Both the position numbers and the translations under genes were made by a program. A stretch of 64,000 bases of DNA from Cristatella mucedo (taxonomy: Eukaryota; Bryozoa; Phylactolaemata; Cristatellidae), in assembly GCA_009760855.2 (NCBI GenBank), contig WPIO01000026.1, positions 682,001 through 746,000 on the forward strand, given 5' to 3'. A model generated the notes under the pieces. That model was given only the letters and a program-made list of their open reading frames with translations. It had not been told where the DNA came from and did no database searches. Positions 1-32,215 of this stretch are shown in pieces; positions within the stretch are counted from its first letter, which is position 1; the number at the start of each line of letters is the position of its first letter.

Positions 1-39
1 TCTGACACCACCTGCAATGACTTGGCATCGTTCGAAAAA

Positions 40-200
40 GCTGCTGGTCTGGCCTAGTTGTTAAGGTGCTCTCTGCAACCAAGTCAAGGTGAAAGTATTT
101 GATGGCCGAGATCACTGGCTTGAGCCCCATGGTTGAAGTGAGGCCCCCTAAATAGAGATTTGGTTCTCTTGGGGCGCTATATAATTGAAATATTTTTTAA
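40..200 (+). mobile_element. SINE-A, diverged tRNA-derived SINE copy
   Basis: A degraded member of the SINE family seen better at 17578-17726 and 61986-62138. The A-box-like part (CTAGTTGTTAAGGTGCTC) and the tail (AATAGAGATTTGGTTCTCTT followed by GGGCGCTATATAA) are recognisable, while the B-box region has drifted. The left boundary is uncertain. Confidence 0.7.
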
Positions 201-584
201 GTATCTGCTAAAGACAATTCTGTTCCGCTCAGCTTTTACTGTATTCCAGTGGGCTTATATAATCTTGCGTGCTTTTCTGTTCATAATTCAGTAATTTCTA
301 ACAACCAAGAGTTTCACTAACCGGCAGTCCCGAGTGTCTTCTTGTGCTTTTTGGGATGGTGGTCTAAAAATTATGTTCCTGTGCTTTTGCTGTTTGTCTA
401 AGCATGTTACCATGTATACGATCAACCCTTGGTTATTACTTCTTTTGCAGCGAGCTTTACAATGTCTAGGCAGAGATTTAGTTATCTTATAGTGCTATGT
501 AAACGACCAATTATGCCAATTACCACATGCTGCTAATAACATTAGCTCGGTCCACGTGAATGGTCCTATAAGCGTTACGGATGG

Positions 585-968
585 AGGCCTCCGACCTTGG
601 CTAGCGAATCAGAGTGCAGCGTTCCTACTGCTAAGCACGAGACACGACGGTAGCCAATCGGAGCGCAGCTTTCTTTTGCCAGCGACAACAGTTCTTGTTT
701 GAGTTAACGTCTGTCTTTAGTTTACATTAGGATTACACTTTCCTCGGTACGGTTGTGTACCATACTAATTAAAGCGAGTAATTCCGCCACACGGTAAAAT
801 GGCGGTCCTCCGACCTTGACTAGCAAATCAGAGCGAAGCGTTCCTGCTGCTAGGTGCGAAACTATATATCCCTAATAATTAAAGCGAGAATATCCATTAT
901 GTTGCAAGATGGCGGCCCCCGACCCAGGCTAGAGAATCAGAGCGCAGCGTCCCTATTGCTAGGCGGGA
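585..968. repeat. Three diverged tandem-type repeats, GC-box/YY1-like
   Basis: A block reading roughly CTCCGACCTTGGCTAGCGAATC then AGAGYGCAGCGTTCCTACTGCTA occurs at about 588-640, 802-857 and 911-965. The last two also share an upstream stretch (ATTAAAGCGAG and ATGGCGG), giving units of about 105 bp. No reading frame goes with them. They could be an old minisatellite or remains of a promoter-like repeat; ATGGCGG resembles YY1 sites. Confidence 0.6.
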
Positions 969-1455
969 GTTGATATTCGAGTTATCGTCTGACTTGCTAA
1001 GGATAGCAGAATAACAGAGTAACAGAATAACTGAGTTAAGAATAACACGTAAGCGAGTACAAAGGATCACTCAACGACAAAAACATAGCGTACCGAGAGG
1101 TAATAGATGTGTAAGTTTATGCGCAATATTGTATTTCTACTGTGACAAAGTGAAGCGAGTCTACAGGCTCAGCCGTAATTTATGGTTTCGATTCATGGAA
1201 ATGCATATAAGCGATGAATCGTATCTATGGTGCAGGGTTGATGGCTTAGCAGCGCTTTGGCAGATTTAGAGCTTCATGTCTTCGATAAATGGTTAGTCAG
1301 GTTTATAGCTTAGGATTATTTCAGGATAATTTATGGCTTCGTAATAAGTGTAATAAGTGATTTCCTGCACGTGGACTTAAATGAGTTTTATGGCGGGCAA
1401 GGGAGAGGTCGAATAGTCCAAATTATCTAAGGAAGCTAAGCCCCCGTAACCACAG

Positions 1456-1775
1456 ATTATATGGGGTCGAGGCTTGATTTGGCTAGGGTGTCGGGAGAGT
1501 CGGGAAGACCGGTGTCGGCGGAAGTGTCCAAGTTCGCCGACGTGCCCGAGCAACCAAGGGTCGAGGCCAGGAGGACGCGCGGAGCGTCGGCGGAGCCCGG
1601 CACCGCGAGTCGGCCGGCCAGAGACCTGCCGAGTGGAGTCCTCGCAGTGCAGGAAGCGGTCCGGGCACCCTCACCGCGAGCTGCAGAGTCACGCGTTCGC
1701 ACGGCAGAAGGCTCGAGAGGCGGACGGTTCGCGACGGACGCGGTCGTGTGCTCGCACGGAGTTGCTTGCTTCCGT
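1456..1775. other. GC-rich stretch, no supported gene
   Basis: GC- and CpG-rich sequence with open frames on both strands. None shows a recognisable domain, and overlapping frames are expected in such composition. It lies directly beside the solo LTR at 1776-2182 and may belong to a longer variant of that LTR or to its element's interior. Confidence 0.4.
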
Positions 1776-2182
1776 TGTTCGTTCGCGCAGCAGAGAGCCA
1801 GCCGATGCCCAACACCGACAGTTTATTACCAACGCACGGAGCCGAAGAGCGCACGGCTCCCTTCGGCCCCTACTCTCGCTCGACTCCCCACTCCTCCACT
1901 CACCAGTCCACCATCTCCCCACCAGCGGGTTACCGGCCTGCGTCCATACCGCATCACAGGCGGACCACACCTGTGCACCGGCCGACCCTGATGGTGAATC
2001 CACCATCTGGCCACCAGCGGGTTACTGGCCTGTGTCCACGCCACATCACAGGCTCATCAGAGGAGCCGGCATACACTACATACATACACAAGTACATACG
2101 AACTATACGCACCCTTGACCTTAAGGTCACAAGTCAGGAGCCGGCATACAATACATACATACATACGTACATGCGAACTACA
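1776..2182 (-). mobile_element. Solo LTR, diverged relative of the LTR element
   Basis: Read on the minus strand this matches the LTRs at 34744-35231, 38952-39364, 56532-57019 and 60741-61217. Shared parts are the AGCAGAGAGCCAGCCGATGCCC end, repeated ACCATCTGGCCACCAGC modules and a TACATACATAC-rich end finishing in CGAACTACA. It differs at many positions, has no neighbouring gag or pol, and I see no exact target duplication. Confidence 0.75.
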
Positions 2183-3549
2183 GCTTCCATTCCGAGTTAG
2201 TTATGGGCGAAATAGGAACATTTCCCGGGGACATTTAGGGTACGGGTCTTCTTCAGCACACTGACTGGGGCACTTGGGACTTCTGAAGAGCCGCTGGGAG
2301 GTGCTGCTGGGCTGTTACCTCGGTAGGCGTTTCCTGGTTGTAAGGCATGGTCCGTACGGGGTACGTCTGACTGAGTGCTTACGAGGAGTACAGGGATAAA
2401 ACTGAAATAGACGCACAGCGTTTTTTGTGCGCTTGCAAATACAGTTAACTAAAATCCTCTATTTATGCCTGTGTATATCTGTCCAATTCGCGCCGCAAAC
2501 TCGCGACCCCTTAGCAACGGTAGGTAGGCTAGCGCCCAAAACGCTGACGGAGAGACGACCTGCGTGTTGCGCGTAAACGCTCTTTGATTCGAATTCGGCA
2601 GTTGGCGACGCCGCCTGGCAAGTGGTGGGGTACGCCTCCTACGCCGAGCGTTTGGTGTTACGAATGAATTCCAATCGATTGAAAAAGATCTAAGCGCTTC
2701 GAATATGTGCGAAACTATGGCAACAATTGACCACTCATGTGGTTTCATTGGAATTAAGTTAGCGAATAAAATAAAGCATTTACAATTTAAAACTTCCAAA
2801 TTTGAGCGAGATTAACTTCCCGTCTCAAGAATGCAATTACGCTACCTAATGATTTTTTACAGGGCTTTGCTTGTATTTTATTTTATTGATGTGGTCAGCA
2901 GTAGCTTGTTGACGTAATAATTTCAGTACTCAAGGCCATGTGGACAAGTTGCCCCTAATAGCGTCCTAAAAACGTAAGAGACAACTCCTACCTACTTATG
3001 CTGTATTGCAGGCATTCTGACTGGATAGCAGTAAAGGTTTCAAGCTGAATGACGATCAAGCCAGCTTAATACTAACGAACAAACCTAACGACGCGTGGAA
3101 AACTTGAAAGCCTGATCCTTAAACTGGCAATACAACTGCAGAATAATTGAAGGTGTATTCTAACAGGCATATTTCCAGCCGTCCGCTTAGGCGTTCTCCA
3201 GCCCCGAAATGTATGGCCGACTTGCAGCACTGATGGGCGCCAATGCAAGTAACGTCAACACAATACCGGTAGGGTGCATCTACCTGCCTCCTCCACCCTT
3301 ATGCGTTCGCGCGCCTGGCTTGGCAATAAGTTAAATCTCATTTCATTTCCAGCCACATCGAATGCCCATTGACCATGTATTTTAGCAGTAGCCACTGGCC
3401 TGGCCTAAAAACCACAATGTCGGGACAATGGCCGGCCAGTCACGTGAGAGTGCACATCGCCGAGCTGCTGAGGCTGGCCCTCTTGCCACCAAGCCGCCGC
3501 TGCCGTGCCTCGGCGTAACGGCTCAACCGAAAATTTTTCAGCCTTTTTT
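2183..3549. other. Unassigned intergenic sequence
   Basis: No domain, RNA gene or repeat that I can name. A 116-codon open frame on the minus strand (2449-2799) has no recognisable motif and low-complexity arginine runs, so it is not called. Some of this may be eroded transposon. Confidence 0.4.
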
Positions 3550-4250
3550 ACTTAAAAAACTGTGCACATTCGTGCCTCCATAAAGCCCCCTCCGGCTAAA
3601 GCAATTGCGGAATCACAATCTGCGACCTTCCTTGAGAGATTTTCCGAGGTTTCTGCATGCGATGTGGCTACCTTAATAAGGTCTAGTAAAAAGAGCTCGC
3701 CTCCTGAAGACCCTATACAATCATCTCTGCGGTTTTCACTGGCAGACCAACTTAGGCCCGCCACAACCAAGATATTTAATGCTTCTTTGGGAAAAGGGGC
3801 CGTACCCAAATCCTAGACTGTGAAACTCGCTTCCGCGATTCTTATGCAACGACATCTACTCTCCTGCTACCGACTATGGCTCATCCTTTCCAGTGGTCCC
3901 GAGCAGCTACTTCCATGCTACTCACTACCTCAACGGCTATCCTGACTCTGCTATGCTTCCCAATATCTCTTTGTTTCGTGAGATGAAGTCTGTTGGCTAT
4001 CGAAAGCCGCTTAGAGTTCGCTATACAACGCTCTCCTGCGTTACACCCCCATAGTCTTTGTGGAGTTACATACGGAGGTACGTTACATAAAGCTGTCCTG
4101 CGGGCCAAAGGTCAAAGCTCTCTTCCAGCCGGTGGCACCAGTCCAAGGACGGAGTTACATTGCCGCGCCCTTTGCCAATGTTTGTGTGCGATATATGCTA
4201 GGGCAACGAGGAGGGTTAGGTTGAGAAAATCAAATCTCCCAGCTAAAAAT
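3550..4250 (+). mobile_element. LINE-B relic with internal deletion (CR1/L2-like)
   Basis: The frame at 3562-3816 reads like the start of a CR1/L2-type reverse transcriptase (FSEVSACDVATLIRSSKKS, then SPPEDPI and TTKIFNASL). This is the same position as the SPLDPIPT and INNIINMSLASG motifs of the LINE copy at 46815. It then jumps to sequence (about 3815-4240) also found at 51660-51960 and, inverted, at 49430-49640 and 53920-54265. The central polymerase domain is missing, so this is a dead copy. Confidence 0.6.
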
Positions 4251-4259
4251 TAGGCCAAA

Positions 4260-5478
4260 AGTATCTGGGCAATTTTCAAAATAGAGAACTAGAAGCCAAT
4301 TAACATTCGACGAACTGAACACCACTTTCTTGTAACTGGCTTATCGATCCTAGTTTTAAATGCCAGTGCGTTGTATAAACCCGACGGGATTCAAATATAC
4401 CCGGTAGATATATTTGTTTAATCTAATCAGCAATTTTGCCTAGCCATACGTTGAAGGTCGCAATGAGTTCCGCTTTCAGAGGCTAACTCGAATGTTGGTC
4501 CATACATTCTTTCAATGTCACCGGCGGATCCATCTGTTGAACAACGAGTGCTTAGTTTCACCAGCGCATTGACCTTTTTCATGACAATAAGCAGCGACTG
4601 CTATTTTATCTAGGCGCCGGCGTGAGTTAAAGAGTCTTCGTCAGATTCGCCAATAGAGTTTGGAATGCCCTGCAAGATCCAAATCAGATTGGCTCAATGC
4701 GAATGTTGAATACAACTATTTTATACACGTTATGTATATTGTACCGCAATTGCGCGTGACTCTAGTGAAGAGAAACGGCTTCGCCGGATAGAAATGAACC
4801 GATATTATTACCTACGTCACACATGCCTGGGCCTAGCGTGAGTCTTGTTCTTTGTCGCGGCAAGTGTACAATGCTGGAAACGCTCGAAAACGAGTGTCGA
4901 TTGCATTCGCGTTTCCGTGCTGAACACTTTCAACTAGTCAATTCCGTTCTCAAATAAGCCTCATACGTAGCTTCAAGCACCATTCAAAGTACCTGGTCGC
5001 AGAGAAACAGGAACCGAACACTGCTGCTCCGATGCAGTTTCCATTCGCCAGGCGATACAGCTCATATTCACTCGACCCTGCCGCCTTCATTCGTCAGCCA
5101 CAAATGCAGCCGTCCAGGCTGTTTACCCATACCCAGTCGCACAGTGCCTTAGACAAGCTAACGGCCTCTTCACTTCCGCTCTATTGACTCGTCCTAACCA
5201 GGTGGTCCCAGCCGAGCTCTTCTCTTCCGGCGCTCTCCTTCTCTGTCCACAGTGCTGATAGCACTACAACGTCTCTTCCTTTTAGCCATTTATAGTAAGC
5301 AATATTCATCGAACACATTAAACTCAACAGCTGGCTATTTTACCAGCTTCACTGAGCAAGCGAGCATTCCCGTTCCCGGGAGGCTTGCAGCTTAACGGCC
5401 GCGAGCGATCGAGCGGTGGGGCGATCACTTCGTATTCCGTGTTGACGCATTGGCAAGAGTCTCCATTAATTTCTAGGG
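4260..5478. other. Unassigned intergenic sequence
   Basis: No gene, RNA gene or recognisable element seen. Composition is mixed without simple repeats. Confidence 0.4.
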
Positions 5479-5509
5479 CCCCAAGCCTCGAAAAGCTCGA
5501 GGCTTGGGG
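5479..5509. other. Perfect 13-bp hairpin
   Basis: CCCCAAGCCTCGA at 5479-5491 is exactly complementary to 5497-5509, with the five-base loop AAAGC. It lies about 1 kb beyond the stop codon of the kinase gene. It could be a transcript structure, a transposon end or chance. Confidence 0.7.
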
Positions 5510-6517
5510 AGACAGCCAGCTAGCTGCCTTGGTGTCAGCGGCCGGATTCTCTGGCCGCGAGTCCACCGCCAGCCAGCAGCATCGGCTTTGCCCAATTCCT
5601 CCCGGACCCCACACGACGCTGCCGCTCTAGCTCCCGCATCGTAGCCGCTCAGCTACTGCTGCATCCCAGGCGGGCTCGCGCTGGCAACCGACAGCTTCGG
5701 CAGCGAAGCGCAGCGCAATGAATATTATATTCTACCTGCCTCGCTGCAAATACATTCGCAAGACGATCACCCGAGGCAGAGTGGTCGGCTCCGGTGCCTA
5801 CCACCGCCGCCGAGCTGAGTCTCTTTCCGTTTTGAGCATCAGTGCAGCTCGAGTTAGCACAAACAGTCGACACAGGCAGCACAGTGACAGTGGACACTGA
5901 AAAAAAGCTTCCGGCCCGCAGTACGGCGCATCATCACCAGTGTAGCCTAGCCGTCGTGTGGACGGCACTGCAGTTCAGATGCAATCTAGACGAGTGTGAG
6001 AATGTGCCCCTCAAGACATTGCCGAAGAAATAATAGTCGAGGTCAATGCAGTTTGGATAAATGATGCAACAGCTGGTACGCTGGGCAGTTGTCCGAGGAA
6101 AGAAGCTGATCGCCTCAGTGAAGCGGTGTTCTACGCGAGGCACAGAAAATAATTCCAATGGTCCAAACGTTCAATGCTGCCTCCAGGCACGGCGCCCGCA
6201 CAGCGATGTCTCGCCGATGTCTAGCGAAGTGAGCGACGGCTCGTGGAAATGCGGCTCGCCAGGAAAGGTCCAGCGACAGCTTGAAGATGCCGCGCTTGGC
6301 ACTGGGCCAGCTTTGGTCTGCACTGCTGAATTGCGGCGGCGTTTTCGTGAAATGCATGCACGTTGAGGCAGGCGCTACTACAGACTTACAGGAGCTTGCG
6401 CGGCTGGCGCGCAGCAGCAGCAGCGGGGCGAAGAGCCAGCAAAACCAGTGAGTGAGGCAGGGCGACGCAGCGGCAGGCTAGGGCAGGGAAGCAGCCAATC
6501 GGGGAGGAAGCGTCGAT
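5510..6517 (-). other. Downstream flank / possible 3' UTR of the kinase gene
   Basis: This lies immediately after the kinase stop codon on the minus strand and contains CAG-rich runs near 6405-6435. I found no convincing AATAAA close to the stop, so the transcript end is not placed. Small open frames on both strands have no recognisable motif. Confidence 0.35.
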
Positions 6518-26592
<20,075 letters not shown>

Positions 26593-26999
26593 TCTGCCTT
26601 GCTAGCCTCTTCTTCTTGTAGTATGAATACTCGCGTATGCTATAATCCAGTTGAGCGAGACCCTCAAGCTCAGTCCATGCTGGAAACGGTAGAGCAGACC
26701 GTATCGCTGAAGCAGGGAAAAGCCACGCAGCAGCAGCAGCAGAGCAGCCAGCGCTGGCCACGCACATTTTCACGGAGCTCAACTAGGTTGCTGGCTCGAC
26801 AGCAAAACGCGCAGCAGCACATTTTGCTTCGGGCACGCGGACGAACGGCTCCGGTTGCCAAAGAGTCAGCGACTCTTCTCGCGCTGCTGCCTCGGCTGCG
26901 ATCTGCTTCCCCACTCAGTCTGCCGTGCCCATCGCAAGGCCATCGGTGGTAGCTCTAGCTCTCGAAAGGCACCGGCCCAGCAATCGGGCATCCGAAATC
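26593..26999 (-). other. Probable 5' UTR / upstream flank of the kinase gene
   Basis: Directly upstream of the kinase ATG in transcript direction. It includes a short (CAG)n tract near 26728-26745. A splice acceptor could exist just before the ATG (ACTACAAG on the minus strand), so a leading untranslated exon is possible. Plus-strand frames here are antisense and unsupported. Confidence 0.4.
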
Positions 27000-27242
<243 letters not shown>

Positions 27243-28320
27243 TCGTCGCGACGCCTAACAGGTCCGGGAGCAACATCCCACGGAGATTGTCTAGAAAGAA
27301 CTCGCCGCGCCTGCGAAGCGACAAATGGCCGACATACTGGAGAAGAATCGCGCCAGCTTCGGGCACTGCTGCCGTGCATTTTCTCGAGGCGCTCATTCAA
27401 TCGCGCAAGCCGTCTCACCGATAAGACAAAGAGAGCCATACTCTGCCCGTCGCTAAAGAATGCGGCGGCCGATGTTTCCACGAAATTTAAACGCATGTAA
27501 GGCAGCGAAGTGGAGAGCTGAGCGTGAGGTCGGAGACACTCGAGCGAGCGGACAGAAGAGGTCTCGCAGAAGCGACAGTCCTCCAGATGGGCCCTCCCCA
27601 AACGCCTGTACCTTGAGCTCACACGCCGCTCGGTCAACCCATTACTATGAAGTACCCACCGACGGCACGGCCTGCACGGCGTGTCGCTCGCTGTACTACT
27701 GCAATTACGGGCAGGCGAGAGCGCCTACAAGGTCGCTTTCGCGGTTCCAGCGGCGGAGTGGCTCAGGGACGGACAGGTCGTGACCTAACAATGGGCTACG
27801 CTACGCGTAGCTCTACACCCGCCTGGTGCCGGCCTCTGGAGCGGCGAGAGCACCCGACGCGTAAAGCCTCCGTCGGAGAAAGCTCACGGACGTCGGAGCT
27901 CACTGGAGCCAGTCAAAGGAGAGAGACGGCAAGAGGCCCACAGCACCGGTCCGTCTGCCCGCCCGCCGGCCCGCTCTGCAGGGCGGGAGAGCGTGCTGTC
28001 GCAGGGCACCGGGCGCTCTACGATATAAACAGCAGAGCGCCCATAGACACGACCACTTGCACTGCGCACGAATTTCTTTCTACTCACATCCAGTGTTCCG
28101 TTCTGGCGAGCACCCGAGACCGCTGCTGGCCGGCAGCCGGAGGCTGGCTGCTTGGGTAAACGAGGAACTAGGAAGTGAATCAGTGGACACCCCCCCTCTC
28201 ACCTATCAAGCCCAGACAGCCAGCCTCCCGGCGAAGCCGAGCGGGTCACCGCGCCAACCAGCTCGGCCCGCCCGATGCTGTTTGTGACCTCAAAAAACTT
28301 CTCGCAGGGTTAAAATGTTT
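27243..28320 (-). promoter_or_regulatory. GC- and CpG-rich zone, candidate promoter region
   Basis: Markedly richer in GC and CpG than the surroundings and placed upstream of the kinase gene. GATATAAACAG at about 28020 is TATA-like, but it points along the plus strand. Several open frames cross the zone without domains. The assignment as promoter rests on composition and position only. Confidence 0.3.
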
Positions 28321-29389
28321 ATTTAAATTTCTTTCTTGCGGCGATTGGCAATCCTATAGCGAAACTTCCACGGAGCTGGGACGGTGGTAATCGAAGCATA
28401 GATATACGATGGAGAGCCTGAATTGAAAGGTTGGCCAGTGCCCGCCCCCGGGGGGGGGGGGCGCAGGGGTGCGGGGAATGTCGGCTGTGGAAGAAGCATC
28501 CTGAACGCAATGTGCATTCATTTCGCCGTCTCCATCGCCGCAGCGATATTAGATCCAATATCCGGCAAGTTTGCATCTTGAAGAAGCTATCGACTACACC
28601 CAATATCCGACTGGTTTGCACCTAGAAGAGACGAGCTCGTAAGGGCTTTCGGTTGGTCGGCCCTCACGGCTACTCGGTTTGATCGCTTCTTGTAATTGAA
28701 GTTTGCAAGATGCGGATGCGATCGCACGTACGTGTATGCAGTAATTTTTTAACGAACAATTTTCATTGGCGGCCGATGCAATTGCAGATTCCAAAATATT
28801 GGAGGCGACCGTTGTTCGGCGTATTCCTTCTAGGTGGCTGTATTTTCCCTAGGAGCGCTCTGCGAGGTGACTCTGTGATGTCGCTGGCTGCATCGACGTA
28901 GGAGGACGATCGATATCTCGAGAGAACGAGCTGTGGCCTGCGTTGGGGGTCGTCTGATCTCAGCGGCTCGAGAGAGCGCGAGATAAGCACGCCCGATGGT
29001 ATAGTAGTATTCTACTTAATTTTACTTCATTGACACTTTAATACACGATAAATTGCATCTTACTAGCCAGAGCATGCAAAGTATGTTGTTTCCTAATACT
29101 GAACACCGTCTTTATTGTAGGGAGGGTGAAAGCTCCCTATCAAAACTGCGCTAATTGTGAGAGCCTGGGGCTTCTGTTAAGACATATCAAAAAGAGTTAA
29201 AAACATAAAAAAATTCGACTTCAAAACCTGAAAAAGATGGTCAACTTGAAAAAATAGCCCTTTATGTGAATTGATGTAAATAGGAGAACACACTGAAAAC
29301 ATGCCACGCCGGCATCCTGTTATCCAAGTCAAATTGACAGGGGAAATTCCCTAAGAGAATAATGATAAAATAATAAAAACACTTTGCAT
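28321..29389. other. Unassigned intergenic sequence
   Basis: Contains a G run at about 28449-28460. No gene or named repeat seen. Confidence 0.4.
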
Positions 29390-31831
29390 AATGCCTTTGG
29401 AGAACTGAATCGCTTTCTTGGAGCTTTAAATATGCTGTAAAAAGCGGGATCAAAGGATTAGTGGTGGCACGCACAATGTCATCAAGCACGGCATGGTTAG
29501 AGGTGACATGCATAGTGTCAATATGTAGTTTATGGTTACTGGTCGCACGCACAATCTCAGCTCGAAGAAGCGCACAAAGAATGAATCGCGTGGACCCACT
29601 AAATGCTGTGAAAAATAGGCACTTTGAGACTTCTTTTTCACTTTTTTTAAATTCAGGAGAAATTCTTGACCAACAGTCGGTAATGAGTTCCAGGCTTTGA
29701 GAGCGTACGAACTAAAAGCACGGTCTCCAATGGATTTGAGATTCGCACGAGCTGTAGGTAGACGATTCGATTCAGAAAGGCAGGTGGTACGACGCTTAGC
29801 ATTGTTGGGGGAGTAGATCTGACAGGTATACTGGAGCCAAAGAATAAAGGAACCTAAAAGTGAATGGCAGAGCCTTGAAGTCGATGCACTGCTTGACTGG
29901 GACCCAGTGCAGGACAGAAAGAAGCGCTGCGACATGGCAGCTGCGAGGTCTACGACAGATAGACTTTACTACGGAGCTCATGTGGTCATCTAGCAACAGG
30001 TCTTTTTGGAACAGGGCACCTAGATTACGTGCAGATGTAACAGGAGATATGCTGGCTGAGCCGATTGTGAGCGCTAAGCTTTCCAATTTCTGAGTCACAG
30101 CCGGTTTACCCATAACCAGTAAGTTAGTTTTATCATCATTTAATTTGAGAAATTTTGCTGCCATCCAAGTGATCCATGTGTGGATGTGAGCACTATACTC
30201 AGAAAGGGAGTTGCGAGAGTTTCGTTGAGCTGGAGAGCGGGAGGAATTAAAGCAGTGGTACAGTTGAGTGTCGTCTGCATCTAAGTAAGTAAGCCTAGAT
30301 TTCGCTCCTCGATTACACCGGTAAGAGGCAAGGTATAAGCTCTTAAAAGAAGCATACCAAGCACCGAGCATTCAGGTGATGACCGTACTTCAGTGATACT
30401 TCAGATGACCTTTGTTCGTTCGTATCAATACTGTGGCGTCTCCCACTGACATAGGATCTGAACCAGTGCAGTGTAGCACCAGCGATGTCCAGGCAACATG
30501 AGAGGCACTCGAAAAGGACTTGGTGATCAATCGCTGCCGAAAGATCGAGCAGACCAAACAGAGAGAATTTACCTGAGTCTGCATTCCTGAGGAAGTCGTT
30601 ATATACGTGGTAATTTTGAATCATGAGAGTGCATTGCTCTAAATCAAAGCTTAAATTTACTTTTTAGATTTGAGGTTTCGATATAAGAGTTCAGCTGGTT
30701 TGTCACAACTAGTTCCAGTGTCTTTGATAGGAATGATAGATGGGAGACTGGAAGGTAGCTGCAAGTTCTCTTGGTCTACTTTGGCTATCTTAATTAGCGG
30801 CCTAACAACAACCTTTTTGAATGGTGCAGGAACATGACCTGAGAGTACGGACATATTTATTATGGTAGTTATGCATGGCAGCAGCAGATCTACGCATTTT
30901 AGTAGTAGGATAGTCGGAACAGGGTCGGTACGACTACTAGTTTGACTGGGAGATGAATTTCTGGATGAGGTCACTCGCGGCGGCCTCATTGGATGCAGAC
31001 GATGAGGTGGTGCATGGAATTGAGGACGAGGAGTTCTGTGAAGTTGTTATTGTGGGACAGTCACCGAGAGAGGATGATGTTACTTTAGGGATGAACTCTC
31101 TGACCTTGTATATCTTACAGACAAAGGAGCTGGAGAAACGATCGGCTAGATCGCCAAAAGGATCACTAAGTAAGGAGCTAACCTGGGAGCGGTTAACAAA
31201 TACTAGCTGGTTTAACAGTATCTTTTTGTATAGCAAGAGAAAAGCCTATCACCACCACTTACAGCGACAATAAAAGATCGCTCACCGAAGATTCGAACCC
31301 ACGACCTTGGTCTCAAGATCGCAAAAAGCAACCGCCTTACCTAGAGAGCTATCACGAATTAAGGAAATGTTTGATCTTAGACATCAGCATTTTTGGATTG
31401 TGCATCTGTGACTCGACAACACTATTTTTAATAGACGCTAGACTTGGCCTTTGCTGGGATCGATTGGTGTGAACTACAATAGTCCTCATATGCCTGCCGA
31501 TGGACAATCACTCCTGATCTTTTGTATGCTTTCTCAAGCATGAACCTTAGTAAGCCTAGCTAGTTTATTGTCTGCGGTAAACCGAGGGCCGTCTGGGCGA
31601 GGGGACATTTTCCCCTTTAACCAGGCTGTCAGTAAGTGTCGTGTTGTAGCACTCTACTAATGTTGACAGGTCGGAAGAAGGATTCAGCAGCAAGGGCAAA
31701 GATATTTTCGCTCGGACAGCATCGCTGTCAAGGTTCTTAAGTTTTCTCAACTCACCGATGATTTTCAATTCAGAGGAGGGCACACATCGCACACGAAATG
31801 AGATCCGTGTTGACAAATGCAGCATGCCCAT
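29390..31831 (-). mobile_element. LINE-A, long degraded copy (CR1/L2-like)
   Basis: Minus-strand fragments run in LINE order: STLVECYNTTLTDSL (about 31640), VNRSQVSSLLSDPFGDLADR (31190), DPVPTILLLKCVDLLLPC (30910), NADSGKFSLFGLLDLSAA (30570), DADDTQLY (30280), WMAAKFLKLNDDKTNLLVMG (30140) and HWVPVKQCIDFKAL (29890). All match the copy at 46815-48930. Frames are broken by several shifts and by a SINE-B at 31243-31350. The endonuclease domain is not visible. The 5' end stops exactly where the telomere-like array starts. Confidence 0.88.
31243..31350 (-). mobile_element. SINE-B, tRNA-derived, nested in LINE-A
   Basis: On the minus strand: an A-box-like GATAGCTCTCTAGGTAAGGC and a B box GTCGTGGGTTCGAATC, followed by a tail TTTTATTGTCGCTGTAAGTG. 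LINE-A coding sequence resumes on both sides, so it inserted into the LINE. Confidence 0.75.
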
Positions 31832-32215
31832 CCCTAAACCCTAAACCCTAAAACCTAAACCCTAAACCCTAAACCCTAAGCCCTAAACCCTAAACCCTAA
31901 ACCCTAAGCCCTAAGCCGTAAACCCTAAACCCTCAAACCTAAACTCTAAGCCATAAACCCTAGACGCTAAACCCTGAACCCTAAACACCCTAAATCCTAA
32001 ACCCTAAAAACTCTAAACCCAAAATTCTAAACCCTAAACCCTAACCCCAAAAACCCTAAACGCTAAACCTTAAATGCCAAACTCGAAACCCTAAACTTCC
32101 TAAATTCTAAACGCTAAAACCCTAGACCCTAGACCCTAAACGCTAAACGCTAAACCCTAAACCCAAACACCCTAAAAACTAAACCCTAATACCTAAGCCC
32201 TAAACCGTATAACCG
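31826..32215. repeat. Degenerate (CCCTAAA)n array, telomere-like
   Basis: Roughly 385 bp of CCCTAAA units with many variants (CCTAAGC, CGCTAAA, CCCTAGA). The complementary strand reads TTTAGGG, the unit known from plants and some protists rather than the TTAGGG usual in animals. It abuts the 5' end of the minus-strand LINE-A. Confidence 0.9.

Noticed and set aside
1461-2200. Overlapping frames of 60-214 codons in the first GC-rich zone and LTR
   Set aside because: Present on both strands, no domain, and the right half is LTR sequence repeated elsewhere in the window.
27243-28320. Plus-strand protein gene in the GC-rich zone
   Set aside because: Frames overlap on several phases, none carries a domain, and GC-rich composition lengthens chance frames.
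31826-32215. Real chromosome end
   Set aside because: The array is degenerate and has ordinary sequence on both sides, so it is interstitial.
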